Origin: Desulfuromusa kysingii
Lineage (GTDB): Bacteria > Desulfobacterota > Desulfuromonadia > Desulfuromonadales > Geopsychrobacteraceae
Reading direction: 5' to 3'
Assembly: GCF_900107645.1 (NCBI RefSeq)
Contig: NZ_FNQN01000001.1
Span: 80,885 to 144,884 of the forward strand
DNA length: 64,000 bases
Part shown: piece by piece, positions 16,514-25,272 of the stretch
Layout of the letters: each line of letters begins with the position of its first letter
How positions within the stretch are numbered: position 1 is the first letter of the stretch
Program-made: the position numbers and the translations under genes
The notes under the pieces: model-generated
The model's database searches: none
Seen by the model: only the letters and a program-made list of their open reading frames with translations
Told to the model about the DNA's origin: nothing

Positions 16514-17239
16514 GTGGTCATTTTGAACGAAGCTAGGTTTCACCGTATGCAGCTGCTGGTTGGCGATAGTGCCATGGCGCGGTTACAAAATTCTACGGTG
16601 GCAATTTTCGGTGTTGGCGGGGTTGGGAGTTACGCTGTCGAGGCTCTGGTACGAGCTGGTGTCGGTCGGCTGGTCTTGGTTGATTTTGATACCATTTGTG
16701 CGACGAATATCAATCGTCAAATCCATGCCCTAGAAGAGACCGTGGGCCAGATCAAGGTTGAGGCGATGGCTCAACGCTGTCTGGCGATTAACCCACAGCT
16801 CAAGATTGTAGTTCACAACAAGGTTTATGCTGCTGATACGAGCGCGGAACTTCTGGATATTGAGTATGATTATGTTCTTGACTGTATCGACAGTATTAGT
16901 GACAAGTTGCATTTGATCCAGGGCTGTCTTCGTCGTAAGCTGCCGATTATCTCTGCTATGGGGGCGGCAAATAAGTTAGACCCAACATTGATCAAAGTGG
17001 CTGACATCTCGATGACGAAAAAATGTCGCTTAGCCCGAACCATCCGCAAAGAGCTACGTAAACAGGGCATAGAGCAGGGCGTTAAAGTTGTCTATTCTAC
17101 TGAAGAGTTTCGACCTCTGACCGGAGCTGATGCTGCCGAGCGGAAGCCGACCCTTGGCAGTTCATCATATCTTCCTCCTTTGTTTGGTCTGACGATGGCC
17201 GGGGAGGTTATTCGTAGTCTTATCGGAGAGCGTAATTAA
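16514..17239 (+). CDS. tcdA: tRNA threonylcarbamoyladenosine dehydratase (ThiF/E1-like)
   Basis: A 241-residue protein starting at GTG 16514 with AGGA six bases upstream. The ThiF/E1 fold is clear: RMQLLVGDSAMARLQNSTV, the Gly-rich nucleotide loop VGGVGSYAVEALVRAGVG, LVDFDTICATNINRQIHAL and YDYVLDCIDSISDKLHL. The MGAANKLDP and GSSSYLPPLFGLTMAGEV segments are typical of TcdA/CsdL. The enzyme uses ATP to cyclise t6A to ct6A at position 37 of ANN-decoding tRNAs. The stop is immediately followed by the TSUP gene ATG. Confidence 0.9.
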   Translation: MVILNEARFHRMQLLVGDSAMARLQNSTVAIFGVGGVGSYAVEALVRAGVGRLVLVDFDTICATNINRQIHALEETVGQIKVEAMAQRCLAINPQLKIVVHNKVYAADTSAELLDIEYDYVLDCIDSISDKLHLIQGCLRRKLPIISAMGAANKLDPTLIKVADISMTKKCRLARTIRKELRKQGIEQGVKVVYSTEEFRPLTGADAAERKPTLGSSSYLPPLFGLTMAGEVIRSLIGERN

Positions 17240-17995
17240 ATGGATGCATATTTCTGGCAGTTGCCGTTGTTGTTCGTTGTTGGTGTGGTGGCTGGAATTC
17301 TCAATACGATTGCCGGTGGCGGCTCACTTTTAACTCTACCGTTGCTGATTTTTATGGGTTTGTCCGGCGCGGTTGCCAACGGTACGAATCGGATTGCAAT
17401 ATTCTGTCAGAATATTTTTGCTATTCGTGGCTACAGTAAGCGAGGGATGCTGCCGTTACAGCTGGCATTGCTTTGTACTCCACCTGCGCTTCTGGGCAGT
17501 TGGGTCGGAGCAAATCTAGCGATTAACCTTGATGATCAGGTCTTCAAGCGGTTGTTGGCGCTGATTATGGTCGGCGTCTTGATCTTCACCGCCGTTGACC
17601 CCATGAAACGCATTCGGCAACAGGAAGTCAACTTTGGGTGGTGGCGTAAAATTCTGATTGTGCTCTCCTTTTTCGGTGTTGGTATCTACGGTGGATTTGT
17701 GCAGGCTGGCGTCGGCTTTATCGTGATTACGGCACTGCTGATCCATGGACTTGATCTAGTGCGTATCAATGCGATCAAGGTCTTTGTCATATTTGCTTAC
17801 ACTTTTATCGCTCTTGGTGTTTTTATCTATCACGGTCAGATTGATTATTACCTCGGCTTTGCCTTGGCGGCAGGGAACTCAATCGGTGGGATGATCGGAC
17901 CAAGGCTGGCCGTTGCCAAGGGACACGACTGGATCAAGAAAGTTGTCAGTGTCACTGTGTTGGTGTTTGCGTTGAAATTGTTACTATTTCCGTAA
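17240..17995 (+). CDS. TSUP-family (TauE/SafE) membrane transporter
   Basis: A 251-residue membrane protein with about eight helices in two repeats. The family motif appears twice: GVVAGILNTIAGGGSLLTLP in helix 1-2 and GVGIYGGFVQAGVGFIVITA in the middle. NGTNRIAIFCQNIFAI and ALAAGNSIGGMIGPRLAV are also typical. TSUP proteins move sulfite, sulfoacetate or other organosulfur anions, but specificity is unknown here. It starts directly at the tcdA stop, so the two are translationally linked. Confidence 0.88.
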   Translation: MDAYFWQLPLLFVVGVVAGILNTIAGGGSLLTLPLLIFMGLSGAVANGTNRIAIFCQNIFAIRGYSKRGMLPLQLALLCTPPALLGSWVGANLAINLDDQVFKRLLALIMVGVLIFTAVDPMKRIRQQEVNFGWWRKILIVLSFFGVGIYGGFVQAGVGFIVITALLIHGLDLVRINAIKVFVIFAYTFIALGVFIYHGQIDYYLGFALAAGNSIGGMIGPRLAVAKGHDWIKKVVSVTVLVFALKLLLFP

Positions 17996-18021
17996 CTCTC
18001 TGTTAATCGGTTCCCCTATTG

Positions 18022-18051
18022 TTGACTGTAGAACTGGTAAAGGGTTATTAT
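18022..18051 (+). promoter_or_regulatory. Promoter of the def-fmt operon
   Basis: TTGACT and TATTAT are separated by 18 bp; the start would be near 18058, leaving a leader of about 65 nt before def. A GGAG ribosome site precedes the ATG. Confidence 0.55.
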
Positions 18052-18123
18052 GGACGTAGTTTTTTTTAAGAACATCTATATTTTTAAGTCACTTACGAAA
18101 ATAGCTATAGGCGGAGAAAGAAC

Positions 18124-18651
18124 ATGGCTTTACTAGAAATTTTACGCTACCCGGACCCTTTGCTGAAACAAAAGTCGGCCCCCGTGAGCGAATTTAATGA
18201 TCAACTCAAACAGTTGGCAGCCGATATGGTTGAGACCATGTACGCAGCTCCTGGCGTCGGTTTGGCTGCACCTCAGGTGGGAGCTTTGCAGCGCCTGATT
18301 ATCTTGGATTGTTCTGCAAAGGATGAACCTGCTGACCTGTTGGTTGCCGTCAATCCCGAAATTATTGCTGGAGAGGGGGATTCTCTGGAAGAGGAAGGCT
18401 GTCTCTCCGTCCCCGGATATTGGGCCAGTGTGAAGCGGCACGCAACGGTAACGTTGCGTTATCAGGACACCGATGGACAAGTTCATGAACGGGAAGCTGA
18501 TGGCTTACTGGCTATTGGCATGCAACACGAAATTGATCATCTGGAGGGGGTTCTGTTTGTTGACCGCCTCTCTCCTTTGAAGCGTTCGATGTTCCGAAAA
18601 AAATATATGAAGGCGCTGAAGGAAAAGGAAGCTAAAAATGCTGAAGCCTGA
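18124..18651 (+). CDS. def: Peptide deformylase
   Basis: A 175-residue enzyme with all three deformylase motifs: GVGLAAPQVG, EGCLSVP (metal Cys) and QHEIDHLEGVLFVDR (two metal His and the catalytic Glu). It removes the formyl group from N-terminal Met during translation. The ATG at 18124 follows GGAGAAAGAAC. Def overlaps fmt by 14 bp, the usual pairing of the enzymes that remove and add the formyl group. Length fits a type 1 deformylase. Confidence 0.97.
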   Translation: MALLEILRYPDPLLKQKSAPVSEFNDQLKQLAADMVETMYAAPGVGLAAPQVGALQRLIILDCSAKDEPADLLVAVNPEIIAGEGDSLEEEGCLSVPGYWASVKRHATVTLRYQDTDGQVHEREADGLLAIGMQHEIDHLEGVLFVDRLSPLKRSMFRKKYMKALKEKEAKNAEA

Positions 18652-19588
18652 GAGTCTGCGGACAGTTTTTATGGGGACTCCTGAGTTTGCGCTGGGGGCG
18701 CTGGAGGGGTTGCTTGCTTCAGGAGTGAACCTCGTTGGGGTTTATACTCAGCCTGATCGCCCTAAAGGGCGCGGCAAGAAACTTGCGGCGTCCCCGGTTA
18801 AACAACTGGCCATGAAGCATGAAATCCCGGTTTTTCAGCCACAAAAATTACGTGATCCTGTCGCGGTGGAAGCGTTGCGACAATTGCAGCCAGACTTAAT
18901 TATTGTTGTCGCTTATGGTCAAATTCTCCCCCAAGTTATCCTTGAGATGCCCTCCTACCACTGCATCAATATTCACGCATCTTTGTTGCCTAAATATCGT
19001 GGTGCTGCACCGATTAATAAGGCTATTATCGATGGTGAAACTGAGACCGGAGTGACGACGATGCTGATGGATGTCGGGCTCGACACCGGTGATATGTTGA
19101 TTAAGCGCAGCTTGAAGATTGGTGAAAATGAGACCTCCGGGCAGCTGCACGACCGGCTGGCACTGTTAGGGCGGGAGGTGCTGGAAGAGACGCTGCAACA
19201 GCTTTGCGCCGGAACTCTGGTGAGGACGAAACAAGATGACGAGTTGAGCTGTTACGCCCCGATGATGAAGAAAGAAGATGGTCTGATTGACTGGCAAAAA
19301 TCTGCGACCGATATCCATAATCAGGTGCGCGGTCTTGACCCCTGGCCTGGAGCCTACACTTATCTTGATGATGAGGTCCTGAAGATTGCGACGACAACCG
19401 TTGTCGCAGATAATTCTGGTGAGCCGGGGACAATCCTCTCTGCCGATAAGACAGGCGTGTGTGTTGCCTGTGGCGAAGGGGCTCTAAATGTCGGCGAATT
19501 ACAGCTACCGGGAAAAAAACGCCTCTCAGCGATGAACTTTTTAAGTGGGCGACCACTGTTTGTAGGAACCCGGTTACGGTCATCGTAA
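18638..19588 (+). CDS. fmt: Methionyl-tRNA formyltransferase
   Basis: A 316-residue protein with the formyltransferase core: FMGTPEFALGALEGLL at the start, YTQPDRPKGRGKKL, then NIHASLLPKYRGAAPI with the catalytic Asn and His, and TTMLMDVGLDTGDML. The C-terminal domain binds tRNA (VRGLDPWPGAYTY). It formylates initiator Met-tRNA using 10-formyl-THF. It begins inside the end of def and is followed after 42 bp by htpX. Confidence 0.97.
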   Translation: MLKPESLRTVFMGTPEFALGALEGLLASGVNLVGVYTQPDRPKGRGKKLAASPVKQLAMKHEIPVFQPQKLRDPVAVEALRQLQPDLIIVVAYGQILPQVILEMPSYHCINIHASLLPKYRGAAPINKAIIDGETETGVTTMLMDVGLDTGDMLIKRSLKIGENETSGQLHDRLALLGREVLEETLQQLCAGTLVRTKQDDELSCYAPMMKKEDGLIDWQKSATDIHNQVRGLDPWPGAYTYLDDEVLKIATTTVVADNSGEPGTILSADKTGVCVACGEGALNVGELQLPGKKRLSAMNFLSGRPLFVGTRLRSS

Positions 19589-19630
19589 GCCGGAAAGAGA
19601 ATTTAGAATTAAAAGGAGAATTAAAAAAGC

Positions 19631-20458
19631 ATGAATACCGCACGTACAGTTATGTTAATGACCTTGCTGACACTGGTTTTGGTTGGTGCCGGAGGAGCTC
19701 TTGGTGGTCAAGGGGGAGCGTTTTTTGCTCTGATCATGGCCGCTGCGATGAACCTTGGGAGTTACTGGTTCTCCGACAAGGTTGTCATTAAGATGTATCG
19801 TGGCCAAGAAACCCGCACTGGCGAACTCTATGAGGTGGTCAGCGAGATTTGTCAGCAAAATAATCTTATTATGCCCAAAGTGTATCTCTTGCCGCAGGAG
19901 ACGCCGAATGCTTTTGCTACCGGCCGCAATCCTAGCCATGCTGTAGTTGCCGCAACGCAAGGAATTACCCGGATTCTCAGTCGTGATGAGTTGAAGGGCG
20001 TCATGGCTCACGAAATGGCACACGTACAAAATCGCGATATCCTTATCGGTTCTGTTGCCGCAACATTTGCTGGAGCAATCAGCTTTCTGGCGAATATGGC
20101 GCAATGGTCGATGCTTTTTGGTGGTCGGGATGATGAAGACAGTAATCCTGTTGCAATGATCGCAATGATGATTCTCGCCCCTATTGCTGCGATGTTGGTA
20201 CAGATGGCGATTTCCCGCTCTCGGGAGTATGGTGCTGATCAAAAAGGGGCGCAACTTTGTGGCAATCCCCACTCCCTTGCCAACGCCCTGCGCAAGCTTG
20301 AATCGGCCAATCAGCGGATGCCGATGCAGAAGGTTAACGAGGCAACGGCACATATGTTTATCGTCAACCCTTTAAGTGGTAAAAGTATGGCCAAGCTATT
20401 TTCAACTCATCCACCGATGGAAGAACGGATTCGTCGCCTTGAAGGGATGCAGATTTAA
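19631..20458 (+). CDS. htpX: HtpX-family membrane zinc protease
   Basis: A 275-residue protein with two N-terminal membrane helices, the zinc motif [12 protein letters not shown] and further helices around [10 protein letters not shown] and [15 protein letters not shown]. The third zinc ligand is the Glu in [13 protein letters not shown]. HtpX cleaves misfolded membrane proteins alongside FtsH. Length is close to E. coli HtpX (293). The stop codon at 20456-20458 is followed without a gap by rsmB, pointing to translational coupling. Confidence 0.95.
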   Translation: MNTARTVMLMTLLTLVLVGAGGALGGQGGAFFALIMAAAMNLGSYWFSDKVVIKMYRGQETRTGELYEVVSEICQQNNLIMPKVYLLPQETPNAFATGRNPSHAVVAATQGITRILSRDELKGVMAHEMAHVQNRDILIGSVAATFAGAISFLANMAQWSMLFGGRDDEDSNPVAMIAMMILAPIAAMLVQMAISRSREYGADQKGAQLCGNPHSLANALRKLESANQRMPMQKVNEATAHMFIVNPLSGKSMAKLFSTHPPMEERIRRLEGMQI

Positions 20459-21817
20459 GTGACCTCTCGACCAACAGACAGTCCCCGGAGGGCTGTATAC
20501 GAAATCCTGCAACGGGTGGCAGATGGCGCTTTTGCCGATGTGATGCTGGATACAATATTGAGCCGTTCCAAGCTGGAAGCGCGTGACCGACGTCTGGTCA
20601 CAGAGCTGGTTTATGGTATTTTGCGGTTGCAGGGACGGATCGATTTTGCCCTGGCACAATTTTGTAACCAGCCGTTACAACGTTTACAGCCGGAAGTTCT
20701 ATGGCTACTTCGGCTTGGTACCTATCAGCTGCTTGAGCTGGATCGAGTGCCCGCTCATGCGGCGGTCAACTCAACCGTGGAATTGGCGCGTGAGCTGCAC
20801 TTGGAGCAAGCGGTCGGATTTATCAACGGGGTGTTGCGTTCCCTTGATCGGGGCAAGGCAAGTATTCCTTGGCCGGCACCGGAGAAGATCAAACTTTATC
20901 TGCAGCATGTTTGTAGTCAGCCAGCCTGGTTGAGTAAAGAGATCATGAGGCAGTTACCGAATGTTGAGGCACGAGCTTTAGGGGAGAGCTTGGCTGGGCC
21001 GCCACCGCTGACCTTGCGTGTGAACAGCTTGAAGACGAGCCCGGAGGACTTTTTGCACGCTCTGGGTGAAGCTGGGCACCAAGCTCATCTGAGCACTTTT
21101 GCTCCAGAAGGGGTGACAATTGATCGGCGCGGCGAAAAGCCGTTGCCGGGGGATGCTCAAGGTTGGTATCAGGTGCAGGACGAGGCAAGTATTCTCATCG
21201 CTCATCTTTTGGATGCCCATCCCGAACAGCGGATCCTTGATGCTTGCGCTGCTCCGGGGGGAAAGACGACCCATCTCGCGGCAGTAACGGAGAATCAGTC
21301 TGAAATTGTTGCCCTGGATAAATATCCCCGCCGGGTTGAAATGATTCAGCAAGGGGCCCTGAGACTCGGCTGTTCAAGCATTACCGCCAAGCAATGGGAC
21401 TTGACTGAACCCGCAGATTTTCTTGAAACTCAAAGTTTTGATCGTATTCTTCTTGATGCCCCCTGTAGCGGTCTCGGGGTGTTGCGCCGCAATCCTGAAG
21501 GGCGTTGGAACAAGAGCTCAGTCAACCTGAGGGAGCTTGCGGCGCTGCAACGGCAAATCCTTGAAAATATTGCTCCGTTGGTGAAGCCTGAAGGTAAGCT
21601 CCTCTACTCGGTCTGTACTTTCAGTCATGGTGAAACAGATGCCATCATTGATGGATTTCTGGCAGACCATCCTGAATTTGTCTTAGAAAACCTGCAACAG
21701 CAGGTCTCACCGGATTGGGCAGACCTGTTTACAGCGCGGGGGACCTTGCGTAGCTATCCGCATAGGCACAGCAACATGGATGCTTTTTTTGCGGCACGCC
21801 TACACCGGCGATCCTGA
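20459..21817 (+). CDS. rsmB: 16S rRNA (cytosine-967-C5)-methyltransferase
   Basis: A 452-residue protein starting at GTG 20459, directly after the htpX stop. The N-terminal 140 residues form the NusB-like RNA-binding domain ([19 protein letters not shown]). The Rossmann methyltransferase follows: [16 protein letters not shown] binds [22 protein letters not shown] carries the first catalytic Cys and [16 protein letters not shown] the second. Both cysteines of the RsmB/NSUN mechanism are present. Length matches Sun/RsmB (about 430). Confidence 0.96.
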   Translation: MTSRPTDSPRRAVYEILQRVADGAFADVMLDTILSRSKLEARDRRLVTELVYGILRLQGRIDFALAQFCNQPLQRLQPEVLWLLRLGTYQLLELDRVPAHAAVNSTVELARELHLEQAVGFINGVLRSLDRGKASIPWPAPEKIKLYLQHVCSQPAWLSKEIMRQLPNVEARALGESLAGPPPLTLRVNSLKTSPEDFLHALGEAGHQAHLSTFAPEGVTIDRRGEKPLPGDAQGWYQVQDEASILIAHLLDAHPEQRILDACAAPGGKTTHLAAVTENQSEIVALDKYPRRVEMIQQGALRLGCSSITAKQWDLTEPADFLETQSFDRILLDAPCSGLGVLRRNPEGRWNKSSVNLRELAALQRQILENIAPLVKPEGKLLYSVCTFSHGETDAIIDGFLADHPEFVLENLQQQVSPDWADLFTARGTLRSYPHRHSNMDAFFAARLHRRS

Positions 21818-21846
21818 TACCTATTATTCTATCCATTGGAAAAACT

Positions 21847-22521
21847 ATGATTAAAATTGCCCCCTCAATCTTGTCCGCAGACTTCTCTTGTTTAGGTGCG
21901 GAGATCAAGGCCATCGATCAAGCCGGTGCCGATTACGTTCATGTCGATGTTATGGATGGACATTTTGTCCCTAACATCACGATCGGCCCTCTGGTTGTTG
22001 ATGCCATCCGTCCGATCACGCAGCGACCGTTGGATGTTCACCTGATGATTGAAAACCCGGATCAGTACATTCCCGCCTTTGCGGAAGCTGGAGCCGACAT
22101 TATTGTTGTCCATAGTGAAGCGGTTAGGCATCTCCATCGAACTGTCCAGCTGATTAAGTCTTTAGGCAAAAAAGCGGGAGTCTCTTTGAATCCAGCGACA
22201 TCCTTGACGGATCTTGATATTATCTTGCCCGATCTTGATTTGGTGCTGCTGATGACGGTCAACCCCGGATTTGGTGGCCAGTCTTTTATTCCATCGTGTC
22301 TACCGAAGATCTCAGCGTTACGGCAGAAGATCAACACCTTGGGTCTGCCTATTGAACTGGAAGTTGATGGTGGGGTCAAGGTCGACAATATCGAGCAGAT
22401 TGCCGCGGCAGGAGCCGATGTCTTTGTCGCTGGAAGTGCAGTTTTCGGTGCTGATGATTATCGGTCAACTATTTCACAGTTAAAAGAAAATGGTGCTAAG
22501 GGACAAGCTTACTATGCGTAA
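21847..22521 (+). CDS. rpe: Ribulose-phosphate 3-epimerase
   Basis: A 224-residue TIM-barrel enzyme with family motifs [59 protein letters not shown] and [12 protein letters not shown]. The metal ligands (two His, two Asp) are all in place. It interconverts ribulose-5-phosphate and xylulose-5-phosphate in the pentose phosphate pathway. It starts 29 bp after rsmB and its last 8 bp overlap the next gene. Confidence 0.97.
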   Translation: MIKIAPSILSADFSCLGAEIKAIDQAGADYVHVDVMDGHFVPNITIGPLVVDAIRPITQRPLDVHLMIENPDQYIPAFAEAGADIIVVHSEAVRHLHRTVQLIKSLGKKAGVSLNPATSLTDLDIILPDLDLVLLMTVNPGFGGQSFIPSCLPKISALRQKINTLGLPIELEVDGGVKVDNIEQIAAAGADVFVAGSAVFGADDYRSTISQLKENGAKGQAYYA

Positions 22522-22930
22522 CTTGCTGCTTTTATTGTTTATCTGCCCGTTCATGGGTGCATGTCTTGGCTCCGTTGATATGGGGCCAGGGTTGGATACC
22601 GTGAGTCAGGGGTTTAGTGAGTCAATGCGTTGGAGCGATTATCCCGGCGCAGCGGCCTATGTCCATCCTGACGTACGTGGGGCATTTCTTGAGCAATTTA
22701 AAGAAGATGAGGATCTCCATATTGTTGAGAGCGGAGTTATAAGTGTGGTCATGGACCCGTCTGCGGGCCGAGCGGATGCGGTTTATGTTTTAGAATATTA
22801 CCGATTGCCCTCAAGTCGGATCAAGAAGTGGCGCTGGGAACAACAATGGCGATTAATTCAGGAAAAGATGACTAAACCGGGGGTCTGGTTAATTGAAAAT
22901 GAACCCCCAATGTTGCCATGGAATCAGTAA
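22514..22930 (+). CDS. Putative lipoprotein of unknown function
   Basis: A 138-residue protein. ATG 22514, inside the end of rpe, gives a signal peptide with lipobox FMGAC; the lipidated Cys is residue 17. The mature part begins [16 protein letters not shown] and has a compact alpha/beta look with a Trp-rich tail ([16 protein letters not shown]). I recognise no family with certainty. Overlap with rpe suggests it is co-translated at the end of the def-fmt-htpX-rsmB-rpe cluster. Confidence 0.75.
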   Translation: MRNLLLLLFICPFMGACLGSVDMGPGLDTVSQGFSESMRWSDYPGAAAYVHPDVRGAFLEQFKEDEDLHIVESGVISVVMDPSAGRADAVYVLEYYRLPSSRIKKWRWEQQWRLIQEKMTKPGVWLIENEPPMLPWNQ

Positions 22931-23033
22931 GATGATGCTGGGTCTGCAAACCTAAGGAATTGATTTTCTTTGTCTTTAGCCCTTTTTCTTTACGTCTGAT
23001 CCAGAAAAAATAGCCTTGATTTAGAGCAGTTGT

Positions 23034-23062
23034 TTGTGGTATCTACCTGCATACTGTATACG
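23034..23062 (+). promoter_or_regulatory. Possible sfrBA promoter overlapped by the GTATAC palindrome
   Basis: TTGTGG (23034-23039) and TATACG (23057-23062) are spaced by 17 bp; an alternative pair is TTGATT/TATCTA at 23016-23045 with 18 bp. In both cases the palindrome at 23049-23061 would lie over the promoter or start site, a repressor position. Confidence 0.4.
23049..23061. promoter_or_regulatory. GYATACWGTATAC palindrome, copy 1 (sfrBA)
   Basis: GCATACTGTATAC is nearly symmetric about its central T and each half is nearly symmetric too. Closely matching sites lie upstream of the cytochrome/NrfD cluster and of nuoA. It lies 105 bp upstream of the sfrB start codon and is a candidate operator of a shared regulator. 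Confidence 0.65.
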
Positions 23063-23102
23063 ATTTTAAGTACTGAAAACCGCCAGAACATCTGGTGATT
23101 CT

Positions 23103-23143
23103 ACCCGTTAACGGGTTTTTCGACCTTCCTCTTTGGAAGGTCG
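23103..23143 (+). promoter_or_regulatory. Two tandem hairpins in the sfrBA leader
   Basis: ACCCGTTAACGGGT, a 14-bp palindrome followed by Ts, is next to CGACCTTCC-tcttt-GGAAGGTCG, a 9-bp perfect stem. The second stem ends 12 bp before the sfrB ribosome site (AGGAGG). They could be a weak terminator followed by a stabilising hairpin; no known riboswitch is recognised. Confidence 0.5.
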
Positions 23144-23165
23144 AAGCAGGTCATAGGAGGCCGGT

Positions 23166-25190
23166 TTGTCACAGGTTGCTTTTTCCAGTTGGGGAAGACA
23201 GGTTATCGATAATCGTCAAGGCGACGATGTCGAAGTTGAGGTCGCCAAAAAGAAACTGCCAGTCACTTTTGATGGTGTTAAGCAGATTTCTGCCTTTATG
23301 GGGTGGGACGGTCTCATTCTAAATGATGCCAGTGTTGATGTTGTGGCGATGGCGGCAGAATATGCCAAGCATGTGCAGGAAGATTATTGCTGTGCTAAGT
23401 GTTCCCCAGGTAAAAAGGGGACTCGGGTGATGCAGGATACCTTGGCCCGGATCGTTGCTGGCAAAGGGACCGAGGGTGATCTGGATACAATTGAGAACAT
23501 TGGTGAGTTGTTACAGAACTGTAAGTGTACTCTGTGCATGACGTCAGCCATTCCAATTGTCGATACGGTCAAACATTTTAGAGAAGATTATCTGGCTTAC
23601 ATCCGTGGTGTCAAAATAGCGAAAAAAACCGTCGATTATAAATTTAAACTGACTGCACCCTGTCAGGATAAGTGCCCTTCACATATTGATATCCCAGCCT
23701 ATATTGAAGCTATCAAAGATCGTCGCTTTGATGAATCTTTGGATATTATCCGTAAGAGCATGCCCTTACCGGCAGTCTGTGGCCGAGTTTGTCCACACCC
23801 CTGCGAAACAGCCTGTCGCCGAGCTAATGTTGATAATCCTATCAATATTATGGTGCTCAAGCGGACCGCATCTGACTACGAGTGGAAGCATCATCATAAA
23901 CCGCTTATGCAGCCTAAACCGAAAAAAGATAAAACCGTTGCTATTGTTGGTGCTGGCCCTGCAGGGCTGGCTGCAGCCTATTATCTAGCGCTCGAAGGCT
24001 ACCCCTGTACGATCTATGAAGCTCTGCCCGAGGGTTTTGGCGGTGGGATGATTGCCGTCGGAATTCCTGCCTACCGGATGCCGCGTCATATTCTGCAGCG
24101 GGACATTGATATCATCTGCTCCATGGGAGTTGAGATTGTTTACAACACCAGGGTTGGGACTGATATCAGTCTGATGGAATTGAAGGATAAATTTGATGCT
24201 GTTCTTCTTGCTCCCGGAGCCCATAAGTCCAAACCGATGGGGGTTGAGGGGGAGGACGAAGGCTACAGCGGTTTCCTTGCCGGAGGGATTGAGTTTTTGC
24301 GCGAGGCCTATCAAGGGAAACCGACGGGTATGGGCAAAAAAGTTTGCGTTGTTGGCGGTGGTAACACTGCAATTGACTGCGTTCGGGTCGCACTGCGGGA
24401 AGGAGCTGAAGAATCGGTTCTCCTGTATCGTAGGACGCGTAACGAAATGCCTGCGGATGTCTGGGAAATTGACGGCGCTGATGAAGAAGGTGTCCGTTTT
24501 GAATTTCTGGTGCTGCCGAAGAAGATTGTTGTCGATGAAAACCGTCAGGTTACGGGGGTGGAATGCCTGAAGATGCAGCTGGGTGAGCCTGACGATTCCG
24601 GTCGTCGTCGTCCCCAACCGATTGAAGGCAGTGAATTCATCGTTGAGTGTGACACTCTCATTCCAGCCATCGGTCAGGATCCTGATCTCTCCTTTATCAC
24701 CGAGGATACCGGGATCAAGATTACCCGTTGGAATACGGTTATCACCAAATATATCCCCCTGAAAAACGGTGCCGATCGGGATCTGAGTGACACCATGGGG
24801 AACCCACTGTCACGGACCCTGTTGACCGATATGGAGGGTGTCTTTGCTTCTGGTGATGCTGAGATCGGGCCACTGACTGTTGTTGCCTGTGTTGGTAATG
24901 CTCACCGCGCTGCAAAAGTTATTCAACGTTGGCTGGAAGAAGGCAGTGCTTATCTGACCGATGACGACTTTCACGAAGATATTTTGTCAAATCTTGGCGT
25001 TTACGATAAGAATGAAAACGTTCCCTGGCTTGCTGCGGTGCAGCGTTTTAACCAGCACGAGGTCCATGGTAAAGAACGGGCCAGCGCGGGGAATTATAAC
25101 GAAGTCGAACTTGGTTTCTCGGACAGTGAAGCAGTTATGGAAGCAGAACGCTGCTTACGCTGCTACCGTGTATCAATGATCGCTGTTTAG
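23166..25190 (+). CDS. sfrB: SfrB-type NAD(P)H oxidoreductase subunit (GltD-like flavoprotein with NuoF-like N-terminus)
   Basis: A 674-residue protein starting at TTG 23166, set by AGGAGG six bases upstream. Residues 1-150 resemble the C-terminal iron-sulfur part of NuoF: CAKCSPGKKGTRVMQDTLAR and CKCTLCM. Next comes the GltD-like part: CQDKCPSHIDIPAYIEAI and CGRVCPHPCETACRR bind [4Fe-4S] clusters, VAIVGAGPAGLAAAYYLALE binds FAD and CVVGGGNTAIDCVRVAL binds NAD(P)H. This is the make-up of the beta subunit of the Geobacter soluble Fe(III) reductase SfrAB, now regarded mainly as an NADPH:acceptor oxidoreductase. It is followed by sfrA, as in Geobacter. Confidence 0.85.
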   Translation: MSQVAFSSWGRQVIDNRQGDDVEVEVAKKKLPVTFDGVKQISAFMGWDGLILNDASVDVVAMAAEYAKHVQEDYCCAKCSPGKKGTRVMQDTLARIVAGKGTEGDLDTIENIGELLQNCKCTLCMTSAIPIVDTVKHFREDYLAYIRGVKIAKKTVDYKFKLTAPCQDKCPSHIDIPAYIEAIKDRRFDESLDIIRKSMPLPAVCGRVCPHPCETACRRANVDNPINIMVLKRTASDYEWKHHHKPLMQPKPKKDKTVAIVGAGPAGLAAAYYLALEGYPCTIYEALPEGFGGGMIAVGIPAYRMPRHILQRDIDIICSMGVEIVYNTRVGTDISLMELKDKFDAVLLAPGAHKSKPMGVEGEDEGYSGFLAGGIEFLREAYQGKPTGMGKKVCVVGGGNTAIDCVRVALREGAEESVLLYRRTRNEMPADVWEIDGADEEGVRFEFLVLPKKIVVDENRQVTGVECLKMQLGEPDDSGRRRPQPIEGSEFIVECDTLIPAIGQDPDLSFITEDTGIKITRWNTVITKYIPLKNGADRDLSDTMGNPLSRTLLTDMEGVFASGDAEIGPLTVVACVGNAHRAAKVIQRWLEEGSAYLTDDDFHEDILSNLGVYDKNENVPWLAAVQRFNQHEVHGKERASAGNYNEVELGFSDSEAVMEAERCLRCYRVSMIAV

Positions 25191-25272
25191 ACTAAAAAAC
25201 ATCACAGAGGTTGTTTGCTGAGCGGATTTATTGTCCAGATATAAAACAGCCAGTATTCGAGGAAATATTAAT

